Assembly: GCA_003248805.1 (NCBI GenBank)
Contig: QFQY01000039.1
Coordinates: forward strand, 1 to 64,000
Source: Chelatococcus sp.
Lineage (GTDB): Bacteria; Pseudomonadota; Alphaproteobacteria; Rhizobiales; Beijerinckiaceae
Reading direction: 5' to 3'
DNA length: 64,000 nucleotides
The notes beneath the pieces were generated by a model. It did no database searches, was not told the origin of the DNA, and saw nothing but the letters and a program-made list of their open reading frames with translations. Positions 8,083 through 16,266 of the stretch are shown piece after piece. The position numbers were made by a program, and so were the translations under genes. Position 1 is the first letter of the stretch, and each line of letters opens with the position of its first letter.

Positions 8083-8784
8083 ATGGATATCGCCTTCATC
8101 GCCCAGATCTTCCCCAAGCTGCTCGCAGGCCTCCCCCTGACGCTGCTGCTGGCGGTGCTGGCGCTTCTCGGCGGCGGCCTCATCGCGCTGGGGCTTTCGG
8201 GCCTGCGCGCCTCCTCCTGGATCGGTGCACGGGTCGCCGACTTCTACGTCTACATCTTCCGCGGCACGCCGCTGCTGATCCAGATCTTCCTGATCTATTA
8301 CGGTCTCGCCCAGTTTCCGGCGGTGCGTCACTCGCCGTTCTGGCCACTGCTGCGCGAGCCCTATGTCTGCGCCGTCCTCGCGCTGATGCTGAACGACGCG
8401 GCCTATACCTCCGAGATCCTGCGCGGCGGCCTTCGCGCCGTCTCCACGGGGGCGATCGAGGCCGCGCGCGTCTCGGGCATGACGCGCCTGACCATGCTGC
8501 GCCGGATCGTGCTGCCGCTCGCCTTCCGCCAGGCGCTGCCCGCCTATGGCGCGGAGATCACCAGCATGGTCAAGGCGACCTCGCTCGCCAGCGTCGTGAC
8601 GCTGATGGAGATCACCGGCATCGCGCGCGCGGAAGTCTCCGAAACCTACCGCGCCATCGAGATCTTCCTGTGCGCGGCGGTGATCTATCTCGTCCTGGTG
8701 ACGGTGATCGCCCGGGCCGTCGACTGGCTCGAGCAGCACCTCTCCCCCTATCGCCGCCCGACCGGCGCCCGGAGCCTGGCATGA
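8083..8784 (+). CDS. Amino-acid ABC transporter permease, subunit 2 (HisM-like)
   Basis: A 233-residue partner permease. It has the same architecture as its neighbour: FRGTPLLIQIFLIYYGLAQF near residue 60 and the ATPase-docking loop EAARVSGMTRLTMLRRIVLP near residue 125. I placed the start at ATG 8083, immediately after the stop of subunit 1; the alternative upstream frame is a shadow of the previous gene. Its stop overlaps the start of the ATPase gene (ATGA), so translation of permease and ATPase is coupled. Confidence 0.92.
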   Translation: MDIAFIAQIFPKLLAGLPLTLLLAVLALLGGGLIALGLSGLRASSWIGARVADFYVYIFRGTPLLIQIFLIYYGLAQFPAVRHSPFWPLLREPYVCAVLALMLNDAAYTSEILRGGLRAVSTGAIEAARVSGMTRLTMLRRIVLPLAFRQALPAYGAEITSMVKATSLASVVTLMEITGIARAEVSETYRAIEIFLCAAVIYLVLVTVIARAVDWLEQHLSPYRRPTGARSLA

Positions 8785-9551
8785 AGCCGATCACGGTCAG
8801 GTTGACCGACATCCGCAAGAGCTTCGGCGGGCACGAGGTGCTGCGCGGGGTCGATCTCGCCGCCCGCGACGGCGACGTGATCGCCATCATCGGCGCCAGC
8901 GGCTCGGGCAAGAGCACGCTGCTGCGCTGCATTCCCCTGCTCGAAATCCCGGATCGGGGCGAGGTCTGCGTCGGCGACGCGCAGATCCGCATCCGGGATG
9001 CCGGCCACCGCTTCTCGCGGGCCGAGCGGCAGACCGTGCGCCGCTTGCGCGGCCAGCTCGGCTTCGTCTTCCAGAGCTTCAATCTCTGGCCGCATATGAC
9101 GGCGCTGCAGAACGTCATGGAGGTCCCGCTCCACGTCCAGGGGCGGCCGCGCGCCGAATGCCGCGAGGAGGCCGAGGCGATGCTCGCCAAGGTCGGCCTC
9201 GCCGACAAGCGCGACGCCTGGCCCGCCCATCTCTCCGGCGGCCAGCAGCAGCGCGTCGCCATCGCCCGCGCCCTGGCGATGCGGCCCCGCGCGCTGCTCT
9301 TCGACGAGCCGACCTCCGCGCTCGACCCCGAACTGGTCGGCGAGGTGCTGCGCGTCATCCGGGCCCTGGCGGAAGAGGGCCGCACGATGCTGATCGTCAC
9401 GCATGAGATGAACTTCGCGCGCGAGGTCTCCAACCACGCCATCTATCTCCAGGACGGGCGCGTCGAGGAACAGGGCCCGCCCGAGCAGGTCTTCCTCGAT
9501 CCGCAATCCGAGCGCTGCCGCCGCTTCGTCGGCATGCATCGCGACGGATAA
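8781..9551 (+). CDS. Amino-acid ABC transporter ATP-binding protein (HisP/GlnQ-like)
   Basis: A 256-residue ATPase of the polar amino-acid importer class. Walker A is GASGSGKSTLLR (about 38-49), the Q-loop lies in LGFVFQSFNLWPHMT, the ABC signature is HLSGGQQQRVAIARAL (about 152-167), Walker B is ALLFDEPTSALDPELV and the switch histidine is in IVTHEMNFAREV. The LRCIPLLEIPDRGEV segment is typical of HisP/GlnQ. It starts at ATG 8781, overlapping the permease stop by four bases, and completes a full importer (binding protein, two permeases, ATPase). Confidence 0.95.
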   Translation: MKPITVRLTDIRKSFGGHEVLRGVDLAARDGDVIAIIGASGSGKSTLLRCIPLLEIPDRGEVCVGDAQIRIRDAGHRFSRAERQTVRRLRGQLGFVFQSFNLWPHMTALQNVMEVPLHVQGRPRAECREEAEAMLAKVGLADKRDAWPAHLSGGQQQRVAIARALAMRPRALLFDEPTSALDPELVGEVLRVIRALAEEGRTMLIVTHEMNFAREVSNHAIYLQDGRVEEQGPPEQVFLDPQSERCRRFVGMHRDG

Positions 9552-9561
9552 GGACCGGCCC

Positions 9562-10284
9562 GTGCCCCTGACGGACGACCAGCAGCCGATCGAGCGGCTC
9601 AGCCTCGCCGACATCGCGATGCGGCGGCTGCGGGACGACATCGTCCATGGCCGGCTGGCACCGGACGAGGTGCTGACCGAGATCGCGCTGGCGGGACGGC
9701 TCGGCGTCGGGCGCGGGACCGTGCGCACGGCGCTGTTCGCGCTGGAGGCCGACGAGCTCGTGGTCCGCGCGCCCTATTCGAACTGGCGCGTCGCCAGCCT
9801 CAACGCCCAGGTGATCTGGGAAATCTACACCTTGCGCGAGGCGATGGAGGGGCTGGCGGCCCGTATCGTCGCGGAGCGGCCCGACGATGGGCAGAGAGGG
9901 CTCGTCGCCGCCGCCTTCGCGAAGCTGGCGCCGGCGGAGGCGGGCTCGGTCGACGAGCGTGTCGCGGCCGATCTCGGCTTCCACCGGGCGATCGTCGAGG
10001 TGACGGGCCACCGTCATCTGATCAAACGCTACGCTGCCCTCTCCACGAAGATGGAATGGCTCTACCGCTGGTCGGAGATGCACTGGCCCGCGCGGTTTCC
10101 ACTCGAAGCCGATCATCGCGCCCTGTTCGAGGGCGTGATGCGCGGCACGCCCGAGGAGGCGGAGCGCGCCGTGCGCGCCCATATCGACCCCAGCCTCGCA
10201 GCCGATCTCGAAGGATATCGGGGGCTGGTCGCGGCTGGCGGCGCAGGCCCCGAAACAGCAGTCGGAAAGCACGATCAGGCATGA
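9562..10284 (+). CDS. GntR family transcriptional regulator, FCD (FadR-type) domain
   Basis: A 240-residue regulator. The N-terminal winged helix spans LADIAMRRLRDDIVHGRLAP and LGVGRGTVRTALFALEADEL (about residues 14-66). The all-helical FCD ligand domain follows, with IYTLREAMEGLAARIVAE, DLGFHRAIVEVTGH (metal-site histidine) and the final ADHRALFEGVMRG histidine. FCD domains bind small organic acids or amino acids, often through a metal. The start is GTG 9562, 11 bp after the ATPase stop. Its stop overlaps the methyltransferase start. As the only regulator in the operon it probably senses the imported compound; the tandem repeat at 5154-5167 is a candidate operator. Confidence 0.9.
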   Translation: MPLTDDQQPIERLSLADIAMRRLRDDIVHGRLAPDEVLTEIALAGRLGVGRGTVRTALFALEADELVVRAPYSNWRVASLNAQVIWEIYTLREAMEGLAARIVAERPDDGQRGLVAAAFAKLAPAEAGSVDERVAADLGFHRAIVEVTGHRHLIKRYAALSTKMEWLYRWSEMHWPARFPLEADHRALFEGVMRGTPEEAERAVRAHIDPSLAADLEGYRGLVAAGGAGPETAVGKHDQA

Positions 10285-11192
10285 TGGACAAGGTGGTCGT
10301 TCTGGACGGCGGCATGGGCCGCGAGCTGAAGCGCATGGGCGCCCCGTTCCGCCAACCCGAATGGTCCGCGCTGGCGCTCATGGAAGCGCCGGAAACCGTG
10401 GTCGCGGCGCATCGCGCCTTCATCGAGGCCGGCGCGGAGGTGATCACCACCAACAGCTATGCGGTGGTGCCTTTTCACATCGGCGAGGAGCGCTTCGCGC
10501 AGGACGGTGCCGGGCTTGCCGCCCTGTCGGGCGAATTGGCCCGCCGCGCCGCCGAGGAGGAAAGGCAGCGCAGCGGCCGCACGATCACCGTGGCCGGATC
10601 GCTACCGCCGCTGTTCGGCTCCTACCGCCCCGATCTCTTCGATGCGGCACGGGCGCCGGCGATGCTGGCCGTGTTGGTCGAGGCTCTGCTGCCCTCCGTC
10701 GACCATTTCCTCGCCGAGACGCAAAGCTGCATCGCCGAGGCGCTGGCGGCCTGCGCCGCCGTGGCTCCCACGGGCAAGCCGATCTGGGTGTCCTTCACGC
10801 TCCAGGACGAGGGCGCTGTCGGCGGCCTGCCCGTGCTGCGCTCCGGCGAAAGCGTCGCGGAGGCCGTCGCCGCCGTCCGCGAGGCCGGCGCCGCCGCCGT
10901 GCTCTTCAACTGCAGCCTGCCGGAGGTCATGGGCCCGGCCGTCGACGTGGCCCGCTCCGTTCTCGGCGACGCGGGCCTCCCGATCGGCGTCTATGCCAAT
11001 GCCTTCCCGGAAAAGACCGGGGATACGGCGGCCAACGAGGGCCTGAGCGATCTGCGCGACGATGTCGGGCCGCTTCGCTATCGCGACTTCGGGCGGGACT
11101 GGCGGCGCCGCGGCGCCCGCATCATCGGCGGCTGCTGCGGCATCGGGCCGGATTCCATCTGCGCGCTGCACGCCGAGTTCCGCGCGGATTGA
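10281..11192 (+). CDS. Homocysteine S-methyltransferase family protein
   Basis: A 303-residue Hcy-methyltransferase barrel (MmuM/BHMT family), which moves a methyl group from a donor such as S-methylmethionine to homocysteine to give methionine. The N-terminus VVLDGGMGRELKRMGAP and EVITTNSYA are typical. The zinc-thiolate ligands are visible as FNCSLPEV (about residue 212) and the paired cysteines of IIGGCCGIGPD (about 284-285). The ATG at 10281 overlaps the regulator stop. It is the last gene of the M20-ABC-GntR operon and is the main reason to connect this operon with sulfur amino acids. The methyl donor is not readable from sequence. Confidence 0.88.
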   Translation: MMDKVVVLDGGMGRELKRMGAPFRQPEWSALALMEAPETVVAAHRAFIEAGAEVITTNSYAVVPFHIGEERFAQDGAGLAALSGELARRAAEEERQRSGRTITVAGSLPPLFGSYRPDLFDAARAPAMLAVLVEALLPSVDHFLAETQSCIAEALAACAAVAPTGKPIWVSFTLQDEGAVGGLPVLRSGESVAEAVAAVREAGAAAVLFNCSLPEVMGPAVDVARSVLGDAGLPIGVYANAFPEKTGDTAANEGLSDLRDDVGPLRYRDFGRDWRRRGARIIGGCCGIGPDSICALHAEFRAD

Positions 11193-11423
11193 GTGTCGGG
11201 TTCCGCGTCGCGCCGCGATGTCGGGACCCGAATTCAGCGCCCGGGCGCGAGCCCGCCCCGACCTGCGAACAAGACCTGAAACGCGATGGACCGTCCCATA
11301 CGGTCGTTCAAGAGCGGATTCGCGGGGGCGGACTTCGGAGCTTGCTGACGTTCGGAAGAGCCTGAAGGGCCGCAGGTCGCTGCTTTCGAAACCTGTCGAT
11401 CACGATCGCAGCCGGGCCTCGCG

Positions 11424-12089
11424 TCAGGCGTAGGCGACCCAGCCACGGAACGCAAAGCCCGCGTAAAACAGCCTGACGCCACCGAAGCCCGCCTCCGCGA
11501 GAAGGCGCTCGTCGTCATCGGGCGAAAGGATCGGCAAGCGCTCGATGACCGTCGCGCGGGCTCGTTCAGCCTCCGAGGGCTGCATTCCGGACGAGGCGGC
11601 GAAGGCCGCGAAGCGCGACATCCAGACATCGATCTCGCCATGCGGAATGCTATAGTGGGCGACGACGAAGGGGCTGCCCGGCTTCAGCCGTTTCCGAACC
11701 TCCCCGAGCGTTCGCAGCCGCTCCTGCCGCTCGATGAAGTGAAGCGTCAGAATGCAGGCAGCGGCATCGAAGGGCCCGTCGGGCGCACTCTCGATAAAGC
11801 CTTCATGCAGCGAGGCTCGAGCCGCCAGATCGCCGAGCGTCAGCTTTGCGAGGTCCAGCATCGCGGCGGAAGGGTCGATACCGACGAAGCTCCACCCGGG
11901 CTGCGCCTCGGCGAACACCTTCATCTCGAGGCCGCCGCCGGCGCCGAGAACCAGGATCTCGCCATCGACCGGCGCTCGCTCGGCCATGAGGAGCATGGCC
12001 ATGCGCTGCATGTCGGCATAGCCCGGGACCATCCGAGGCGGGTTCTCGGCGTAGCGTGCGACGGCTTTCGGGTCTGCGAATGCGTCCAT
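11424..12089 (-). CDS. Class I SAM-dependent methyltransferase
   Basis: A 221-residue methyltransferase. Motif I reads ILVLGAGGGLEMKVFAEAQP (about 50-69), followed by the acidic end of strand 2 (FVGIDPSAAML), a DAAACILTLHFIE strand-4 segment and the GSPFVVAHYSIPHGE post-motif. The architecture resembles TehB/UbiE-like small-molecule methyltransferases. I chose the ATG at 12087-12089 because upstream in-frame sequence is low-complexity and lacks the fold. It is monocistronic between the homocysteine methyltransferase operon and purC. The substrate is unknown. Confidence 0.82.
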   Translation of the reverse strand: MDAFADPKAVARYAENPPRMVPGYADMQRMAMLLMAERAPVDGEILVLGAGGGLEMKVFAEAQPGWSFVGIDPSAAMLDLAKLTLGDLAARASLHEGFIESAPDGPFDAAACILTLHFIERQERLRTLGEVRKRLKPGSPFVVAHYSIPHGEIDVWMSRFAAFAASSGMQPSEAERARATVIERLPILSPDDDERLLAEAGFGGVRLFYAGFAFRGWVAYA

Positions 12090-12198
12090 GCTCGCGTGTA
12101 GCACCCGCGGCACCGAGAGGACAGCCGCCGTACTGGGCGGCGATGTCCTGCCCATGCACTCCGTCGACGCGGGCGGCGACGGAGTGGCTCGAAAACGT

Positions 12199-13158
12199 TC
12201 AGAAATAGCGGGCCAGATTGCGCCTGACCCGCTCCTGCGGATCCTCGTCGACGGGCGGGAAGTCGAACGGCGCGCCGGTGATCGTCTCGAAGGCCCGCAC
12301 ATAGACCTCCGAGGTCTGGGCGATCAGCTCCGGCGGAATCGGCGGCAGCTCTTCCTTGTAGGGATCGCAGCGCGCGACCACCCAGTTGCGGACGAAATCC
12401 TTGTCGAAGGACTCCGGTTTCCCGCCGGCGGCGAAGCGCTCGGCATAGCTGCCGGCCATCCAGTAGCGGCTGGAGTCCGGGGTGTGGATCTCGTCGGCCA
12501 GAACGATGCGGCCCTCCGGGTCGACGCCGAACTCGTATTTGGTGTCGGCGAGGATGAGCCCGCGCTCGGCGGCGAGCTTCTGACCGCGCGCAAACAGCGC
12601 GAGCGCGTAGCCGGAGACGGTGTTCCAGCTCTCCTCGCTCAGGATGCCGCGCGTCAGAATCTCCTGCGCCGACAGCGGCTCGTCATGGCCGCCGTCGAAG
12701 GCCTTGGTCGTCGGCGTGATGATCGGCTGCGGCAGCGCCTCATTGTCCTTCATGCCGTCGGGCAGGCGGATACCGTACATCTCGCGCGCACCCTGCTTGT
12801 AGAGCGTCAGGATCGAGGTTCCGGTCGTGCCGGCGAGATAGCCGCGCACCACGATCTCCACGGGCAGGATCTCGAGGCGGCGCGCGACGACCACGTTCGG
12901 ATCGGGATATTCCAGGACGTGATTGGGACAGATGTCGGCGGTCTGCTCGAACCAGTAGCGCGCGGTCTGCGTCAGCACCCTGCCCTTCAGCGGAATGGCG
13001 GCGATGGCGCGGTCGAAGGCGCTCAGCCGGTCCGTCGCGATCAGGATGCGGCGGCCATCCGGAAGGTCGTAGTTCTCGCGCACCTTGCCGCGATAATAGC
13101 TCGGCAGCTCGGGGATCACGGCCTCGGCGAGAGGCGGGAAGGCAGAGAAATCTGGCAT
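12199..13158 (-). CDS. purC: Phosphoribosylaminoimidazole-succinocarboxamide synthase (SAICAR synthetase), long type
   Basis: A 319-residue SAICAR synthetase, which joins aspartate to CAIR with ATP in purine synthesis. Diagnostic stretches are RGKVRENYDLPDGRRILIAT, LSAFDRAIAAIPLKG, VVRGYLAGTTGTSIL, PIITPTTKAFDGGHD, LADTKYEFGVDPEGRIVLAD and EIHTPDSSRYW. The length and insertions match the longer, yeast-like form rather than the about 250-residue form usual in purCSQL operons. The start at ATG 13156-13158 fits family alignment. No other pur gene is nearby. Function is confident; whether it is the only purC of the genome cannot be seen here. Confidence 0.92.
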   Translation of the reverse strand: MPDFSAFPPLAEAVIPELPSYYRGKVRENYDLPDGRRILIATDRLSAFDRAIAAIPLKGRVLTQTARYWFEQTADICPNHVLEYPDPNVVVARRLEILPVEIVVRGYLAGTTGTSILTLYKQGAREMYGIRLPDGMKDNEALPQPIITPTTKAFDGGHDEPLSAQEILTRGILSEESWNTVSGYALALFARGQKLAAERGLILADTKYEFGVDPEGRIVLADEIHTPDSSRYWMAGSYAERFAAGGKPESFDKDFVRNWVVARCDPYKEELPPIPPELIAQTSEVYVRAFETITGAPFDFPPVDEDPQERVRRNLARYF

Positions 13159-13477
13159 CGCACGGTTCCGGTTGGCGGGCTCGTCCGCTTCTAGAGCAGG
13201 ACGGGCAAAAGCGGGACCCGGTTTTTCGCGGCGATCCCCTCCCCGCTCCCGATCGGCGATCCCCCGCCCCAAGGGAAGCGCACGGCGACGTGAGCAAGCT
13301 CCCGATTGCCGCCTCGTGGCAAGTGTGTCATGCGGAACGGAGCTGTCCGGGTGCAGCGAATCCCGTGGAAAGCTCGGCGGGCTCCTTAGTTCCGTCTCCA
13401 TTGACGGGTTTTGTCACGCCCGCGAGCCGACGCCGCCCAGCGTCGCGCCAGCCTGCAGGTGATACGACCGGGACGCG
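13159..13477. other. 319-bp divergent intergenic region (purC / DUF2865 gene)
   Basis: This region separates the 5' ends of purC and the DUF2865 gene, so it should hold both promoters. It contains the Rhizobiales-type repeat at 13191-13228, 33 bp upstream of the purC start. I see no convincing gene or RNA in the rest. Confidence 0.5.
13191..13228. repeat. Rhizobiales-type dispersed intergenic repeat (one copy)
   Basis: The sequence begins CTAGAGCAGGACGGGCAAAA and continues into a GCGGGACCCGGTTTTTCG half. It resembles a short palindromic repeat common between genes in Rhizobiales genomes, whose usual form is an AGAGCA-TGA element followed by AAAAGTGGGAACCGGTTTTC. Identification is from memory of that pattern; the copy is imperfect. 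Confidence 0.5.
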
Positions 13478-14644
13478 ATGAGACTTTCCATCCTCAGACA
13501 GATCGGCACCGCGCTCATCCTGGCAGCGGGTCTGGGTTCGACGGCCCTGGCGCAGTCCCCCGCCTGCGACGCCTGGCGCTCCGAGCTCGCCAGCCTGCAA
13601 GGGCAGCGGGGCGGCGGCGATCCGCGCGCAGCACAGGCGGCACAGCGGCTCTCGGCGCAGCTCGCGCAGGCGATGGACCAGTATCGCTCCATCGGCTGCG
13701 AGCGGGGCGGCTTTCTGATCTTCGGCTCGGCTCCGCCACCGCAATGCGGCTCGCTGCGCGCGCAGATCGGCCAGCTCCAGGCGCAATATGCCGGGGCGCA
13801 GCAACAGGCGCAGGGCGGGGCCCTCGAGCAGCGCCGCGCCCAGCTCGCGGCCGCGATCAACAACAATTGCGTGGCCCAGCAGCCGCGCGGCTTCTTCGAC
13901 ACCATCTTCGGACGCGAGCCGCGTCGCGGCGAGATCGACTCGACGCTGCCGGCGCTCGATCCGGACCAGATCATCGAGCCCGAGGAGAAGCCGCGCATGG
14001 GCGGGCCGTATACGGTCTGCGTCCGAACCTGCGACGGCTTCTTCTTCCCGCTCGCCAACAATTCCGGCAACGGAGACGAGATGTGCCAGGCCTTGTGCCC
14101 GGCTTCCGAGACCCGCGCCTTCGGCATGACCAATGGCGGCGACATCCAGAACGCCGTCGCGCGCTCGACCGGGCAACCCTATTCCTCGCTGCCGAACGCC
14201 GGCCGTTATACGCGCAGCTTCGACGCCGCCTGCACCTGCCGCGGCTCGGGCCAGAGCTGGTCTCAGGCGCTCAAGGAAGCCGAATACCTGCTCGACAAGC
14301 GCAAGGGCGACGTCATCGTCACCGAGCAGCGCGCCGCCGAGCTGTCGCGCCCCAAGGCCGTCGCGCCCAAGCCCGATCCCAAGGATGCGAAGCGCCGCGG
14401 CGCGCCCCAGCCGACGCCGGCGGTCGCCGAGCAGGCTGAGGACAAGCCGATGTCGTCCGAGAACTCCCCGACCTCCGGCACCGAATCGGCCGGTGTCGGG
14501 CCCGCGACGGTCGGCGAGCGCGTCCTCGACAAGGGCGACGGCCTGAAGAGCGAGACGCGCAGCGTCACGGGCGAGCGGCGCACGGTCCGGATCGTCGCGC
14601 CGAACCTCGCCCCCAATCTCAGCCCGTCCCAGTCGCGTCCCTGA
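13478..14644 (+). CDS. Secreted DUF2865 domain protein
   Basis: A 388-residue exported protein of the DUF2865 family found in Rhizobiales. A Sec signal (LRQIGTALILAAGLGSTALA) precedes a glutamine- and alanine-rich helical segment (about 30-130). The family core then shows PYTVCVRTCDGFFFPLANNS (about 184-203), MCQALCPASETRAF, a serine-tyrosine stretch and FDAACTCRG. Six or more cysteines suggest disulfides in the periplasm. The C-terminal 120 residues are proline-, lysine- and serine-rich and probably disordered. Function is unknown; domain resemblance to cell-wall-associated repeats is only speculative. Confidence 0.85.
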   Translation: MRLSILRQIGTALILAAGLGSTALAQSPACDAWRSELASLQGQRGGGDPRAAQAAQRLSAQLAQAMDQYRSIGCERGGFLIFGSAPPPQCGSLRAQIGQLQAQYAGAQQQAQGGALEQRRAQLAAAINNNCVAQQPRGFFDTIFGREPRRGEIDSTLPALDPDQIIEPEEKPRMGGPYTVCVRTCDGFFFPLANNSGNGDEMCQALCPASETRAFGMTNGGDIQNAVARSTGQPYSSLPNAGRYTRSFDAACTCRGSGQSWSQALKEAEYLLDKRKGDVIVTEQRAAELSRPKAVAPKPDPKDAKRRGAPQPTPAVAEQAEDKPMSSENSPTSGTESAGVGPATVGERVLDKGDGLKSETRSVTGERRTVRIVAPNLAPNLSPSQSRP

Positions 14645-14875
14645 CTACGCGCGCCGTTTCCGGCGAGGTTCCAGCCCGGGCGAGGTACCGCCCGAACCAT
14701 GCAACATGCGCATGCCTTACGTAGGGATTCCCCTGCGCCTGACGCTGGACGCATGGTCGCAGGTGCCGCATAAGGGGCCGACTAGCCACCCTCTATCGAT
14801 GGGCGCTACCGGACCCCTCCCTGGCGCGCGCGCCGGCGGAGCGCCTTCCGGTCTCTCCCCGAGGCTCGGACCGAC

Positions 14876-16201
14876 ATGGCAGACGCTCCTGCGACCCACC
14901 ACCCGCACCCGATCGAAATCGCCGACGCCAAACGGCGCCTCAAGGCGATCTTCATGGGTTCGATCGGCAATCTGGTCGAGTGGTACGATTTCTACGCCTA
15001 CACCGCTTTCGCGCTGTATTTCGCGCCGCACTTCTTTCCCTCCAGCGACCCCGTCGTGCAGCAGCTCAACGCCGCGACGCTGTTCGCGGCCGGCTTCATC
15101 GTGCGGCCCGTCGGCGGCTGGCTCTTCGGCCATATCGCCGACCGCTACGGACGGCGCCTCTCGCTGACGATCTCGGTGCTGATGATGTGCTTCGGCTCGC
15201 TCATCATCGCGCTGACCCCGACCTATGCGACGATCGGTTTCGCGGCGCCGGTGCTTCTGGCGCTGGCGCGCATCATCGAGGGTCTCAGCCTCGGCGGCGA
15301 ATACGGCGCCAGCGCGACCTACCTTTCAGAGATCGCCGACCCCGAGCATCGCGGCTTCTATTCCAGCTTCCAGTACGTCACGCTGATCGGCGGGCAGCTC
15401 ACCGCCATCCTCGTGCTGCTGCTGCTGCAGAACGTGTTCCTGACCCATGAGCAGCTCGTCGCATGGGGGTGGCGCATTCCGTTCGTGATCGGCGCCGGGC
15501 TCGCCATCACCGCGATGCTGATGCGCCGGCACATGCACGAGACCGAGTCTTTCGAGGCAGCGAAGAAGAGCGGCATCAAGCGCGAGAGTTCGCTGCGCGG
15601 CCTGCTGAAATACCCGCGCGAGGTCGCTATCGTGGTCGGCCTGACCGCCGGCGGCACGGCGGCGTTCTATACCTTCACCACCTATATGCAGACCTTCGTG
15701 CGCCAGACGGTCGGCCTGTCGGACATCACCACGACCTATGTGATCGCCGGCTCGCTGATCTTCGCCTCGATCCTGCAGCCGATCTACGGGCTCATCTCCG
15801 ACAAGATCGGCCGCAAGCCGATGCTGGTGTTCTTCGGCGTCTGCGGCACGCTGTTGACCGTGCCGATCCTCACCACCCTCGCCGGCACCAAATCGCCCTG
15901 GATCGCCTTCCTGCTGATCTCGGGCGCCTGGGTCTTCGTCGCCGGCTACACCTCGATCAACGCGGTGGTGAAGGCCGAGCTGTTCCCGACTTCGATCCGC
16001 GCCACCGGCATCGCGGTGCCCTATGCGCTGACCGTCTCGATTTTCGGCGGCACGGCGCCGGCCATCGCGCTGTTCTTCAAGCAGCAGGGCCACGAGCAGT
16101 GGTTCTACTACTATCTCTCGGCGGTGATCTTCATCTCGCTCCTGGTCTACACGACCATGCGCGACACCAAGCACGACTCGGCGATGAACCGCCACGACTG
16201 A
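14876..16201 (+). CDS. MFS transporter, metabolite:H+ symporter (KgtP/MHS-type)
   Basis: A 441-residue 12-helix transporter of the MHS family (alpha-ketoglutarate, dicarboxylate, proline/betaine permeases). Hallmarks are FMGSIGNLVEWYDFYAYTAF in the first helix, FIVRPVGGWLFGHIADRYGR with the A-motif (about 76-95), GLSLGGEYGASATYLSE, and the C-half repeat YGLISDKIGRKPML. The ATG at 14876 gives the normal start. A strong terminator follows its stop. The substrate is likely an organic acid, which fits the TakP and tctCBA genes in the same window, but it is not proven by sequence. Confidence 0.9.
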   Translation: MADAPATHHPHPIEIADAKRRLKAIFMGSIGNLVEWYDFYAYTAFALYFAPHFFPSSDPVVQQLNAATLFAAGFIVRPVGGWLFGHIADRYGRRLSLTISVLMMCFGSLIIALTPTYATIGFAAPVLLALARIIEGLSLGGEYGASATYLSEIADPEHRGFYSSFQYVTLIGGQLTAILVLLLLQNVFLTHEQLVAWGWRIPFVIGAGLAITAMLMRRHMHETESFEAAKKSGIKRESSLRGLLKYPREVAIVVGLTAGGTAAFYTFTTYMQTFVRQTVGLSDITTTYVIAGSLIFASILQPIYGLISDKIGRKPMLVFFGVCGTLLTVPILTTLAGTKSPWIAFLLISGAWVFVAGYTSINAVVKAELFPTSIRATGIAVPYALTVSIFGGTAPAIALFFKQQGHEQWFYYYLSAVIFISLLVYTTMRDTKHDSAMNRHD

Positions 16202-16223
16202 GCCCCTTCGCTCCGCGAACGAC

Positions 16224-16262
16224 AAAGGCCCGGCTCTCGACGAGAGCCGGGCCTTTGCTTTT
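16224..16262 (+). terminator. Rho-independent terminator of the MHS transporter gene
   Basis: A near-perfect stem (AAAGGCCCGGCTCTCG, 16224-16239, with CGAGAGCCGGGCCTTT, 16241-16256) is followed by GCTTTT. It lies 23 bp after the transporter stop and just before the 3' end of the convergent binding-protein gene, which it may also insulate. Confidence 0.9.
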
Positions 16263-16266
16263 GGGA

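Noticed and set aside
11196..11231. Terminator after the homocysteine methyltransferase gene
   Set aside because: TCGGGTTCC and GGGACCCGA form only an imperfect stem with a long loop and no T-run follows.
13172..13462. Possible 96-codon gene between purC and the DUF2865 gene
   Set aside because: It has biased composition, no ribosome site and runs over the dispersed repeat; it looks like a shadow frame.
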